From NCBI RefSeq assembly GCF_963678635.1, contig NC_087068.1:46889785-46953784 (forward strand): DNA of 64,000 bases, given 5' to 3'. Position numbers and translations under genes: made by a program. Positions 19,595 through 29,954 of this stretch are shown piece after piece. The notes beneath the pieces were generated by a model, which saw only the letters and a program-made list of their open reading frames with translations, searched no databases and had not been told where the DNA came from. The stretch's first letter is position 1, and each line of letters starts with the position of its first letter. This DNA comes from Symsagittifera roscoffensis. Its lineage: Eukaryota > Xenacoelomorpha > Acoela > Convolutidae.

Positions 19595-20366
19595 TGTTAG
19601 GATCGAAGCGCCAGACGGTGCTTTGGTTCTAGTGCCAGACCCACGGACCTGCCAGTACGAGGCTGGATTAACGGTGACGATCAGACAACACCCGTTGATC
19701 CGGACCTTGTTTGCGACTTTGGAGGAAGCTGAAAAGAACCTCCCAGGAGTCATGATACCGAAGATCTTACGAGAGGTTGCCGAAGATCTCCGAGGGGTCG
19801 GTGGACGAAGAAGCCCTATCGGAGATTGCCAAGCCCTTTGCTGATGAAATTTTACGCAAACATACCCCTTTTCATTGGCAGATGATGCGCAGCGGACCTG
19901 TGCAACTGGGACTGGTGATCTGGTTGCTGGTCGCAGTCTTTTTAATATTAGGCTGCGTGTACTGGCGTTGTTTTTCAAGGAGGGCGCGTTTACTGGGAAT
20001 TAATAGGCGTCGCCAACGAGGCGCGGACATCGAGGACTCCTACTGTTGTGCGCCACTAGGAAACATCGAGGGGTGCCGCCACCTAGATATGACCCCAACT
20101 ACGAGGGTGGATCACAGAGACCCAACAGTTATCCCCAGGGACCCTCCAGAGATGATTCGTTCTCTGGGCAGATATACCTACCCCCCAGAGTACCCGCTAG
20201 CTCATCATTCGATGAAGTGAACCTTACAAGGATCACAGAAGGAAGTGGGGCGTCGAGCACACCGCTTATGGGACGAGGCTTTAACTATGTGCGAGGCAAG
20301 TGGAAGGGGGTTTCTGGACGTGGACCCCGGATCGGTACAAGCGCGCTGATGGACACCACCCTGTGA
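19595..20366 (+). pseudogene. Env 3' part, related to the provirus env, frameshifted
   Basis: The plus strand encodes the C-terminal third of an env closely related to the one at 30,834-33,218: GALVLVPDPRTCQY, the membrane-proximal block, a transmembrane segment near 19,900-19,980, and a cytoplasmic tail ending in DTTL at 20,363. Frame changes occur near 19,790 (with a missing stretch of about 15 codons) and near 20,060. Similarity continues into the 3' untranslated region to about 20,690. It is a decayed copy of a sister element in the opposite orientation to the intact provirus. Confidence 0.85.
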
Positions 20367-20812
20367 GGAGGGGAGGATGAGGCGACCAGGAGGGTGAGAA
20401 CCAGTCCGACCGGTTGTGAGTCTAAAACATTTTATATATTCATGAACTCGATATAATGCTCATCGTATTCGGTGCTACTATACTAGGGTGTGACCCCACC
20501 TCATGGATATCACTACTTCGTTTCAAACATTCATATCTATCTAAACGGATGAGGTTGGATCACACCGTGAGGAGTAACTTGATAGCAGTCATGTCCCCGA
20601 GTCAGCTCAGCTGACCCCTCATTCATGGTATAACCCTACGTGCTTTTATTTGACGGGTACTGACTAGAGGTTTGCGATCACACGATACAATTTAGTAGGA
20701 TGCGTTAGGCGACATTAAAGAAGTTGAGGGACATTAATGACTTAATCAGGTTAATTTAGCGCAAGCTCAGGCTAATTCATAGCATACAAGACTTTCGAGG
20801 CCAGGCTTGCAT

Positions 20813-20879
20813 GTTAACCGACGAACATGACAGATTTTGTTTGACCCACCCAGAGGTTAACCGACGAACATGACAGATT
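20813..20879 (+). repeat. Perfect 24-bp direct repeat
   Basis: The 24-bp unit gttaaccgacgaacatgaca followed by gatt occurs at 20,813-20,836 and 20,856-20,879 without mismatch, inside the presumed LTR remnant. It could be a duplicated regulatory box. Confidence 0.85.
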
Positions 20880-21079
20880 ACAATCTTAAATAAAAGCAAA
20901 CGATTGATTAACGGGCCGTTGTGTCGCCTCGATACGAACATCTGAACAGGTGAAGATAAAGGAAAAAGAGAACCACGAAGGCTGAAACCGTGCATTGTTA
21001 CTATCAAAATTCAGTCGTTAAGGAACCGTCGAATTTTAATAAATTCTCTAAATTACCAAAAGAAAAAAAAGTCGCCAAA

Positions 21080-21283
21080 ATGACAATTGTGTGGAGATTC
21101 TTCATCCTCCGAGCCTTCTTCACCATCCTAGACTACCAGGAAGAAGATGAGTATATAACTCTCTCACCGAAGAGTGGTGCCTCCCTGCACCTATTGGCAG
21201 ACACCGCCTCCTGGCATGAGTTCCGGTTGTTTCTGCGGGGGCACGGTGCCCCACGGCCTTTCCGACACTACCCTAGAGTCGAA
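21080..21283 (+). CDS. Uncharacterised ORF in the env-element remnant
   Basis: The frame from the ATG at 21080 encodes about 67 residues beginning MTIVWRFFILRAFFTILDYQ, with a hydrophobic N-terminus and then LFLRGHGAPRPF. A further coding-like stretch in another frame runs to a stop at 21,693 (RDLFDEIRHTIGEEEYRALQ is in it). I do not know a matching family. It may be an accessory gene of the decayed element, broken by a frameshift, or chance. Confidence 0.3.
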
Positions 21284-22639
21284 TAGACGGTGCCAGATGT
21301 GAGCACAGCTCTCTGGAAGTTCAATCCGGGGGAGCCCGATCTAGAGAGTTGCTCAACTGCGGGCCAATTTCATGTACATGAGCCAGCCCGGGACCCGGCA
21401 ACTGACACTTGCTCGACCGAGGGTCAACCGCCTTCGGAGAAGTCTGGGCGGGAGAGATTTCTCAGTTAGGAGAGTGATGAGGACTCTGCAAGCACCCACT
21501 GAATTTCCCTCTCCGACATAGCAAGGGGTAGGAGGACGAGGCCCAGTGATAGGCCCAAAATTAGGGACCTCTTTGACGAAATCAGACATACCATTGGGGA
21601 GGAGGAATATCGAGCGCTCCAGGCCCAATGGAGAGAGGGGAATTGGTCAGACGAATATGACGAATCCTCAACCAATTCGGGGGCCGAAAATTAGGAGAGG
21701 ACAGTTTATAAACTCTCGCTAATAACCAAGGAATTTATAAAGGAAGGAACTGATTAAACTTATAGCTTAAACTTAAACTTAACTATAGCTTACACCTAAA
21801 TAAAGTATAGATTGTATATAGTCAGTAATTCAGTATTTAATGGTAAAAAAAGGGGGAGAGAAAAGCCCAAAATTATTCGGGAGAATAATAGACTAGAAGG
21901 GAAGACTGTAGAATTGGTAATTCTAGCAAACTTTCGACTTAGCGTATTTTCTGCTTGGGTATCGTTACCTTCGTTTAAGTTTAGGTATTTCATTTCTCGT
22001 TACGAGGTCTAAATAGCTTAATCGGATGGCTGTTAGCTAAGGGTAAACAAAGTAGAAAGATTGAAAAGTTGACTTAAAGCTAAATAAAGTAGTAGAAATA
22101 AAATCGAAGAAAAATGCACTTTTAACCGGACATTTCCCCCTCTAACTCTGGCTGGGATTAAGCAAACGGAAAACGGTTTATACCTGTAGGTAGCTAATTG
22201 CTATGGGATTGTACATGCACGGAATTATGTGCCTAGGGTAAATTGGGTCATGGGGGTACTACCGAGTATAAAAGCAAAACTTATCCCCGACCGTGTATTT
22301 TATCCTAACATGATAGGGAAAATATTAGTAAATTTGGTTCAAAATCGGGTTATGATTAGTTTATTGGGATCGTACGACTTTGTTGCTTGGGTCAGGATTT
22401 GACACCGAAGTCAGCTGGTATTTAAGTAAGTAGCGTAGGGGGATTTAACTGATAAGAATCATACGACTTCGGTTACTTACCCGATTTACGATACCAACCG
22501 CAGGGGGATGTATTTACGAAACGTGAACAAGTCGATAAAACCCCCGGAGTTAGAACCCGTCAGCTTTGACAGGGGGAGTAGGTAAAAGGGAAAACCATAG
22601 GGGGCGGTTGTGCTTAAGGGGATGACAACACCGATATGA

Positions 22640-23310
22640 AGTGGCGTGACTTTTTGTCCTCGTGAATCTTGGACAAAAAGCTAAACTGGATTTGTATAAA
22701 TCTATGATCGTACCAATACTCACGTACGCAAGTCCATGTTATGGATTGAGTAAATACATTATTACGGAGCTTGAAAATGTGCAAAGGCGTATAGTTAAAT
22801 GGATAATTCCGCATATGGATTCGTACAAAGATCGGTTAATCGAAATTTCACTATTGCCACTGCCAATGTATATACAGATCAACAACCTTCTGTTGCTGTC
22901 AAAAATTTTATCGAAAAATTACGATGTTGACATGTTGAATATTCCATCGTATTCCTGTTCCTCGCGCGGTTGTATGTTTCAGCTCGAGAGGCCGAAAGAG
23001 AAATTTTTGGAGGACGAATTCTTTTACCAAACATGTCGGCTAGCGAATGTGATCAAAATTGACGTGAGAGAAACAAGCAGACTGAAGAAGCGAATATTGT
23101 GGTTATTTTGGAGAAAATTTGAGAAGGACTACGAACAAATGAACAAGTGCACATGGAGAATTGCTTGCGATTGCACAATGAATGACTGTAGAAGTAAAAC
23201 TGACAGGGGGAAACCCCTTGTGCTACGAGCACAAAAGCCCTACTACTACACTACTAACAAAAACGGAGCGCAAATAGAGATAAGAAGTGGAGGTTCGAGA
23301 GCGGATTTTG
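22640..23310 (+). mobile_element. 5'-truncated LINE, CTA-tailed type: RT C-terminal part
   Basis: The plus-strand frame starting at 22,662 contains YKSMIVPILTYASPCYG and ELENVQRRIVKWI, a typical post-RT thumb of CR1/Jockey-like non-LTR elements. The C-terminal Cys cluster NKCTWRIACDC matches the other copy at 60,080. Past the coding part, a GGGG/CCCC hairpin and a TTGTGCT/AGCACAA hairpin precede ctactactacactac. The same end architecture is present in the copy at 59,014-60,206. Confidence 0.75.
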
Positions 23311-23329
23311 AAGGTAGAACGAGTTAACG

Positions 23330-23710
23330 AACGTAAGATTCAGTAGGTCCCAGTTGTGGTCGCTATCTGAACTCAGTTAATTGTTTCACAGCGAGTGAAG
23401 TAAGAACGCAAGTCGAAGTGCCTTGTGGAATATTAGTTAGAGTAGAAGCTAGCAAAAGTCAGAGAGCTTAATCGACGCGTGTACTGACCGAGTACGCAGA
23501 AGAAATTGTTAAGCGTGTACAGATCGCAAACCATTCTGTTGTATATTAATAAATTATACTCTGGCCGAACTAGTAGGCCCTTTGTATTCGGACTTATATA
23601 TATTGAATTCATTTGCCAAAAGGGAATTCGTTGTACGCGACTTCAAGCGAGATATAGCGAGCAAGAGCATCACTGACCAAGGGGGAGCAATAGAATACAG
23701 TAGAGGACAA
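23330..23710. other. Unassigned segment, possibly an LTR end
   Basis: I see no coding sequence. The block around 23,540-23,585 has an AATAAA, and the composition differs from flanking AT-rich DNA, so it may be a solo LTR fragment. No partner repeat is present to show this. Confidence 0.3.
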
Positions 23711-24950
23711 CTAAAAAAAAATAATAACACTTTAATTGCACATCGAAATTAATTTCAATACACAAGTGTATGTCAAATGTTTTCTGTTTTTTTTCCTTTC
23801 AGTTCATAAAAATATTATAACATCATTAGATACACATAGTTACAATAACAATAAACAAAACAAACTCGATTACAATTATCGATGATTACTTTTCACCTGA
23901 GAGCTTCAAGATGGTTGGTAAATAAATGTTATTATATAAACTTGAAGCTTTTCCATGAAACTTTACCATGAGTTGCCACAGAGGGGTCTTCTTTAAATAA
24001 TAATAAATAATAATTTTTGAATTTTATTTTTGCTTTTCTGTATGTTACTATGTCTTTAAAGTTGACTTTAATCATCTGTTAGTTTGTTCCAGATTATGAC
24101 GGACTTTTTAAAGAAGGAATTTTCTATGTATTGCCCATTGTATCTGTCGCCGAAATATAATTTTTTGTTTCTTGTATTAATGTCTATTTGGTGGTTATCA
24201 TACTCAATGTTATAATAGGCTGGCAATAATTGATGTTGTATTTTCCAAAAGTGACATAATATTTTATAGTCCAGAAACATTGTTACTGGTAATATATTGT
24301 GTTTTAGCTTCAAGTCTGAAGATGAGTTGTATTTTACACGATCGCAGCAAGTTTTTACTGCCCAGCTTAATTGTTTTTCCAGAGATATCATTAGGTTAGC
24401 GGATATTCCACTTAAGAGAATTGCTGGGTAATGCAAATGACTAATTACCAGTGCATGCATTATCAAGAGTCTTGTTTTCACTGGCAATGGCTTTTTGATT
24501 GATTGAAGTGTTTTTATTCCGCATGCCATTTTCCTGAGAATATTTTTGATTTCATCTTGGAATGTGAGAAACTGATCTAAAACTACTCCTAGGTATTTAA
24601 CATTGGTTTTTTCCTCAATTATTTTATCATCTAGAGTTATAGTATACTTTTCATCCTTTTTTCTTGAATGTTTTTTGCTGAAAACGATGAGTTCTGTTTT
24701 TTTTTGCATTCAATTGAAGTGAGTGTTCTAAAAAATAATTTGATAATAGACTGCAATTGGCTTCGAGTGCTTTAATAGCTTTTTGTGGATCGTCATTTTC
24801 GCAGAATAGTAATGTATCATCCGCATATTGAACTATTTTACATGTTTTGTCAATTTGTTTGTTGAGATCGTTAATGTAGAGATTGAATATTAGAGGGCCA
24901 AGGACAGTGCCCTGTGGGACACCCTGCTCAAGTGTAATCCAATCGGTCAC
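23710..24950 (-). mobile_element. 5'-truncated LINE copy A (RT 3' half)
   Basis: On the minus strand the reverse transcriptase palm (QGVPQGTVLGPLIF, then QYADDTLLF) is followed, after one frameshift near 24,680, by the frame 24,709-24,068 with KYLGVVLD and the thumb and C-terminal region. Nearly the same sequence is at 61,361-62,790 (copy B). Similarity to copy B stops near 24,948, where this copy is truncated. The clade is CR1/Jockey-like by motifs; I cannot place it more exactly. Confidence 0.85.
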
Positions 24951-25013
24951 CACTAACATAACCCTTTCGGGATTGTCGTTAATACCGAGCCTTAGTGCCC
25001 CCTGCTTTAGCAC
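24068..25013 (-). pseudogene. LINE reverse transcriptase fragment, frameshifted
   Basis: Two overlapping frames (25,013-24,651 and 24,709-24,068) carry RT motifs in order: QGVPQG, YADD and YLGVVLD. The endonuclease and RT fingers are missing. The first 20 codons or so lie upstream of the similarity to copy B and belong to flanking DNA or an older copy. Confidence 0.8.
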
Positions 25014-25080
25014 GGTAAAAGGGATAGCTTCGCAAGACCGTGTGTGGAAATCCTAGAGACGACATTGTTTTAGGAAAAAA

Positions 25081-26312
25081 TTGTTCACAGACGGAACAGA
25101 CGAGTTAACGAGTTATCTGGCCCGGCAAAGTATACCAAGGATAGTCAGAAAAACGCAAAAAATGTGGCCAAAATGTTTTAAACATGAAAAACCAACCTCA
25201 CTGAATCCAATTCAAAGGGGTTGCACTGTGCAATGGAAGACGCTTGCTTATGCAGTGACAACTTCAACCTGCTCTAATGCAGATCTCCCAAACGATGAAG
25301 CGGTGTGCAAGTTTTCAAACTGTAACATCGAATATCCTAACCAATATTCTGATACTGAATATCCTCATAATAGTCTCAAAATATCTAATAACCCTATTAT
25401 CGAATATCCTAATGTCGAATATCCTCAAACTATTCACAATATAATGAATGTCCTTAATAACGAATATCCCAATATCCAGCAAAACTCTCAAAATCTTGTT
25501 TGAGAATCGCCTGACTGAAAGCAGGTTGGACAAAGCATCTGAATTTCTACCTCAGAAAGACCCCAATGAAAGTAACCCAATGAAACTGGTGAGAATTACG
25601 AACCAGAAGTTTTGTACAATTATGTTGAGTTTGCTGACGATGAAGAAGTACAAAAGACCAATAAACTGGATGAATTAGATACCTGTTCTGGATCTGACGA
25701 TCAAGTTGCTGAAGGGTCTCAAAGCAGAGTATACATGGTTTCAGAATCACCACATCAGAACATCTACACTGACAGAGAGGATAATGTTTCTTCAAAATCA
25801 GAGTCAGATAGCCGCAACGTTGATGCACTGTATGTAACTATTGAGCGTGAACTCTGCTCGGAAAAGATCTTTGGCGATTACCAAATTGCAAAATACGCTC
25901 TTCTGAATGAATGCAATCGAGAACTTGAAATTCCAATATCACACGTGTTCCGATTGATTAACTGTAGGAAATTCACAAAAATGTTCCCGGTGCAGAATCG
26001 GCATCGGACGTGAAAAAGCATATTATGAGATGCCAGGGTGAAAACCCTGAAATAAATTATGATGGCACAGAGCAATATTTTGATATTTGACATATATCCT
26101 TATGTCAATGAAAAACTCGTTCGGCAATTTCGGACAGCGTATGTTAAAAGAAAGCCACAATCAGTTCGGGAAGCAAAACATTAGTGGGCGGAATCAAAGA
26201 CTTTTAAAAATCACAAAAAAACAATGACCCAGACTACTTATCATCGGCAGAGAGCACAATACAGAAACCGACCACGAAAAACATCTAAAGACATTGAAAA
26301 ATTGATAAAAGA
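25081..26312 (+). pseudogene. Unidentified coding locus, 5' part, cut by the provirus
   Basis: Several plus-strand frames look coding but are not continuous. Frame 25,081-25,503 carries five EYP motifs (IEYPN, TEYPH, IEYPN, VEYPQ, NEYPN). Frame 25,612-26,013 is acidic, then reads ISHVFRLINCRKFTKMF, and a further block (KKHIMRCQ) follows in another frame, which resembles a C2HC/C2H2 zinc finger. A last frame runs through RPRKTSKDIEKLIK into the provirus at 26,312. The frame resumes at 43,114 without a shift, once one target duplication is removed. A decayed second copy of 25.5-25.9 kb lies at 43,690-44,090. I do not recognise the family; it may be a host gene or an older transposon gene. Confidence 0.5.
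26308..26312. repeat. Target site duplication AAAGA, left
   Basis: AAAGA directly precedes the LTR start TGTAAACG and recurs at 43,109-43,113 directly after the other LTR. Confidence 0.93.
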
Positions 26313-28417
26313 TGTAAACGTGTGGAATTCACAATATCTCTAGGCCGACCTTTCACTCTACTTCGTGTCGCCGCTATATGTTTCCCTTTTACACTGGGTC
26401 GGTGGGGCAACCAAGTACCAGTGCTGTTCACAATCCCAAAAGGGTTAATTTGGTGGATAGCCGGTCTGTATCGTATTATGTTGCTCGCCCCCTTTTTTGG
26501 TGCTCTTCCGGCTGTACCTCTCTCGTCAATCGATAATCGCTCGCAACAACACTTTCGATAATAAGAATGAATTAAGAGATAAATATAATCCAACTACAGA
26601 ATGGCCTATAATTGGCCCAGATAAAGATTATTCGTTCAATTAAGGAGAAGGGTTTGCGATTATTATTAATTAACTAACTGCCTCTAACAGTTATCAACAC
26701 TTCACTAGTATCAACTTCCAGAGGTGCCTCTCTGAGTTTCACTTTCTTCTTGAAAGTACTTAGAAAAATTACCCTACCCGATAAATTAACAACTTTCGCG
26801 AAGTTGTTCCTTTAAGGTTTTTCGTAACTTTTTCTAACCAACTTGATTAGTCTCTCCTAATTTTTGTTCTGTTTTTGTCGCAAAGGTCGACCGGAACGTT
26901 CGTACCTTAAGTCTATTTACCCTTAGTTTTAGTTAGAGATGCCATCCCCTTATAAGTCTTAGCATTTACCTTTATGCCTCCTACGCAACGTTCCAGTTCA
27001 TAAACTCGGCATGATCACATTAATTTAAATGCCAGGTTCCAAATGCCAATCAAAGCTATGCAAAACAAATAGCAAATGCAACTTCAACTCAATCCAAGCT
27101 ATATTTACATATCAACATTACCAAGGACTTTATTTAACTTTCCCGTAACTTTTCCCGTCTCCCACACTTAGGGTAAATTCACAAAGGACTTAATTTCCTA
27201 ATTATCATAATCCAAAATTTCCCATGCATAACCTATTCAAATTTCAACCTAATCGACCTTCAGGTTAAGTCATTCCCCCAACTAGTGTCCAATTGAGCCA
27301 AAAAAAACATCTCCCAGAAGCCAATGGAATATCCAGTACATTTCTAATATTTATGTTAATTAATTCCCTATTCCCTCTGTCATATTGCCAAATTAATATG
27401 CGACTACTTTTCTGTGCCATTGACGCATTTCTATTAATAGTTCATTCGCCAAGTCAAAATTTAACCCAATGTTTATTTAACTAACTCGTATTAAATCCAA
27501 CAATATACCACTATACATTAAGCCAAGATATTCCATCGAATTCCAGGAAATGCCTAACTAATTTCCTATGCACGCAAATTGTCACCCAATATCAATAACA
27601 TATCTCTATTAACTCCCCTGATTACGAGACATATGATTTGGGCTACTTTCCGGTGCTAATTTTAGGGGTTTCGGGGCTAAAATTCCAAAAGGTCAAGTAA
27701 AGGTCAACCCGGGGTCAAGTCTCCCATAATCGGTTCGAGGTCACATGGGGTCGTACCTACCAAGTTTCATCCATATCCGACAAATACTTCTCAAGTTATC
27801 CCACTTTTAAGGTTCATTATCACTTTTCCCGGGAAAGGTCAATTAGCACCAGAAAGGTCAACCGGGAGCTGAGACCTATAGGGGTCCTTTTTACCGGGGT
27901 GGGTTATACTACACATATAAGCCATGAAATCGATATGCCCTCGCGCATTATTTTTCGCAAATAGCCCATTAACACCTAAAAGGGGTGATATTCCCAAGTG
28001 CTAATAGCCCGTGCCATTGTCACCCAGTAGGGTCATCATCCTAATATACGATAGACCATGTCACTATCTACCATCCCTCCAAGTTTCAGCTCCCTAGGGT
28101 CATTGGGGGTCGAGAAGTAGCCTCCGGGAGTCGTGTGGGGGTTTGTTTGTTTAGGGCATAAATCGGGCCGGGGTGACCTTGGAGATCTGGAATTCCAAAC
28201 TTAAGCTTCCCTCATCCAGGGCTACCACATATTTAAAAATGAGCTCAATCGGATCATTAGTTAAGGGTTTCCGGTGGGGCCATTTGCACTTCCGGGAACC
28301 GTTATCACTCGGCCCCCAGGGGGTCAAGCGGGTCCGGCGCTTTGCATGCCCGGGTCAAATCATCTCTAGTATCACTCCATTAAATTTCATAAAGTTCGCC
28401 CTTATAGTTCCCGAGTT

Positions 28418-28442
28418 GGGGGGGGGGGGGGGGGGGGGGGGG
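28418..28442 (+). repeat. Homopolymer G run in LTR
   Basis: There are 25 consecutive G on the plus strand, against 22 at 41,091-41,112 in the other LTR. It lies about 185 bp upstream of the OTU-like ORF and could form a quadruplex. Length differences may also be sequencing error. Confidence 0.8.
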
Positions 28443-28625
28443 TTGGCGGGAGCTATTGCATTCACTATTTTCACTAAAGAGGGGGATTAATCCCACGAAC
28501 TTAATTAAACACGAGTTTAATTCAATCTTAACTTAACTATTTTATTATTTACCAATCAATCATTCGGTAGCGTTCTAAACGGTTTCTTCATCTTATTACA
28601 TATTATTCGATTCATCATCTTTATC

Positions 28626-29585
28626 ATGGATTTTGAATTATATACCCAAATATCCCAATATCTCCGCGCTACCCCGAAAGAACGACGGAAAATACCCCCC
28701 GGCCTTGCCCGAAACAAAAGAACCGCCTTCTGCCTTAGAGCGAAGAAGTATTCCCTCGTGGATGGATACCTACGCCGAGATGGGAAAATCGTTCTCCACA
28801 AGCTTAACGTCACCCCCGTGTTACGTAATTTACATAGGTCAACCTTAAGTCATCGGGGGAACTCTAACGATCTACACCAAGAAGCGCGATCGAAGTATTT
28901 CATAGAGGGAGACCTCCGTGATGTCTGTCGAAATGTCTGTTTCGAGCGCATTAAATGTATTGAAGCCCGGATGATCCTATCTGACGAGGTTCCTATGCGA
29001 CATTTATCGTCCAAGACTCGCGAACGAATATGCCGGACGATTATGACGCCGGTGAAGAAAGCAAAGGGAAATCGATCGCATAAACCTCGTGTCCCTGTCT
29101 TCGTTGCCGGGAAAAAACCTATCGCCACCCAAGACTGCGATAGTGCCAACGTCAACACGCACGAACCCATTACGATCGAAGGCGCTTGCACTCTTTCTTC
29201 TTGTTTATTGGATTGCCTACATTACCTTATTACCGGGAGAAAAGTACAGTCGTACCGCTTGCAACGGACCTTAGAGGATCAGCAATTGCGTGAACGAGGA
29301 CGTTTGGATTCGTTCTATTATCCTTTTCACGATCCCAATGCGACGTTACTATCACGTGGGGTCATTGATTCCGACATGCACCTGCTCGCCGAAATGCTCG
29401 GGGTACATATATACGAGTACCGGACCGACCTAAATCCCCCGAAATGGAATTACGTCGCGGGGAATAAACATGGTCAAAACGGATCGGAAGCTATTTACCT
29501 CCAGTATTGGCAGCAACATGAGGGGCCCCACAAAGGGGAAGGGCATGTCGCAATTATTACCGGAATGCATCCAAAACCTACATAG
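28626..29585 (+). CDS. LTR antisense ORF: HHCC zinc module plus OTU-like protease domain (3' LTR copy)
   Basis: The 319-residue frame is antisense to gag-pol-env. Residues about 45-115 look like the zinc-binding module of retroviral-type integrases: LVDGYLRRDGKIVL, H70-x5-H76, then Cys at 105 with the expected partner at 108. In this copy position 108 is Arg (C-F-E-R), so the zinc site should be broken. After a basic linker (about 130-165) comes an OTU-like fold: catalytic-type Cys188 in IEGACTLSS, then DSDMHLLAEMLGVHIYEY (the conserved OTU helix-strand), AIYLQYW, and His307 in GEGHVAII. OTU proteases remove ubiquitin or related modifiers in the cytosol or nucleus. The acidic residue of the triad is not assigned, and the aromatic after His307 is replaced by Val. 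Function is inferred from motifs only. Confidence 0.7.
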   Translation: MDFELYTQISQYLRATPKERRKIPPGLARNKRTAFCLRAKKYSLVDGYLRRDGKIVLHKLNVTPVLRNLHRSTLSHRGNSNDLHQEARSKYFIEGDLRDVCRNVCFERIKCIEARMILSDEVPMRHLSSKTRERICRTIMTPVKKAKGNRSHKPRVPVFVAGKKPIATQDCDSANVNTHEPITIEGACTLSSCLLDCLHYLITGRKVQSYRLQRTLEDQQLRERGRLDSFYYPFHDPNATLLSRGVIDSDMHLLAEMLGVHIYEYRTDLNPPKWNYVAGNKHGQNGSEAIYLQYWQQHEGPHKGEGHVAIITGMHPKPT

Positions 29586-29954
29586 TTTTATTCAAAATCC
29601 CCTTTTACTTGAACTTTTCTTATTATTTCAAATATCTTCATCATTCTCATCTTGGTATTTAATTTCGACCATTTTGGGTCCCTATTATGCACATGCTTCG
29701 ATTCGTTCGTCTCCGACAAATATTTACTGCAAATATTTGCTGGATTATAGGACATTCGATTTTGGGCTGTGCGCATCATTCCTATTTCATATCTACTACA
29801 TTCAAGTTACTTTTAAAACGTGAGTAATTTTTGGTATAAACTTTCAATAATTTGTTTTGAATATTTTGTAACCTGTTCTTTTAGCCAAACTTTTCATTTA
29901 ACTCATAAAAAGTCCCATTTTGTCCTATTTAGAGCCGAATTTCCCGTAAAACAC

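Larger units (their letters stand above)
20367..22640 (+). mobile_element. 3' UTR and probable LTR remnant of env-bearing element
   Basis: From 20,367 to about 20,690 blocks match the intact provirus 3' UTR in element sense (gtattcggtgctact, and gactagaggtttgcgatcac against gactaaagggtttgcgatta). After a purine-rich stretch near 20,712-20,727 the sequence no longer matches the provirus LTR. I infer a diverged LTR starting near 20,730, with no second copy in the window to prove it. The base composition is richer in G than the surrounding host DNA. Confidence 0.5.

Noticed and set aside
25315-25490. Short regular repeats, considered as CRISPR-like
   Set aside because: Units are too short and irregular, lie in an open frame, and the DNA is clearly eukaryotic.
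26322-26561. 79-codon hydrophobic plus-strand frame at the LTR edge, also at 38,985
   Set aside because: It lies at the very end of each LTR and has no family likeness; a minus-strand frame of similar size overlaps it. Presence in both copies is automatic for LTRs.
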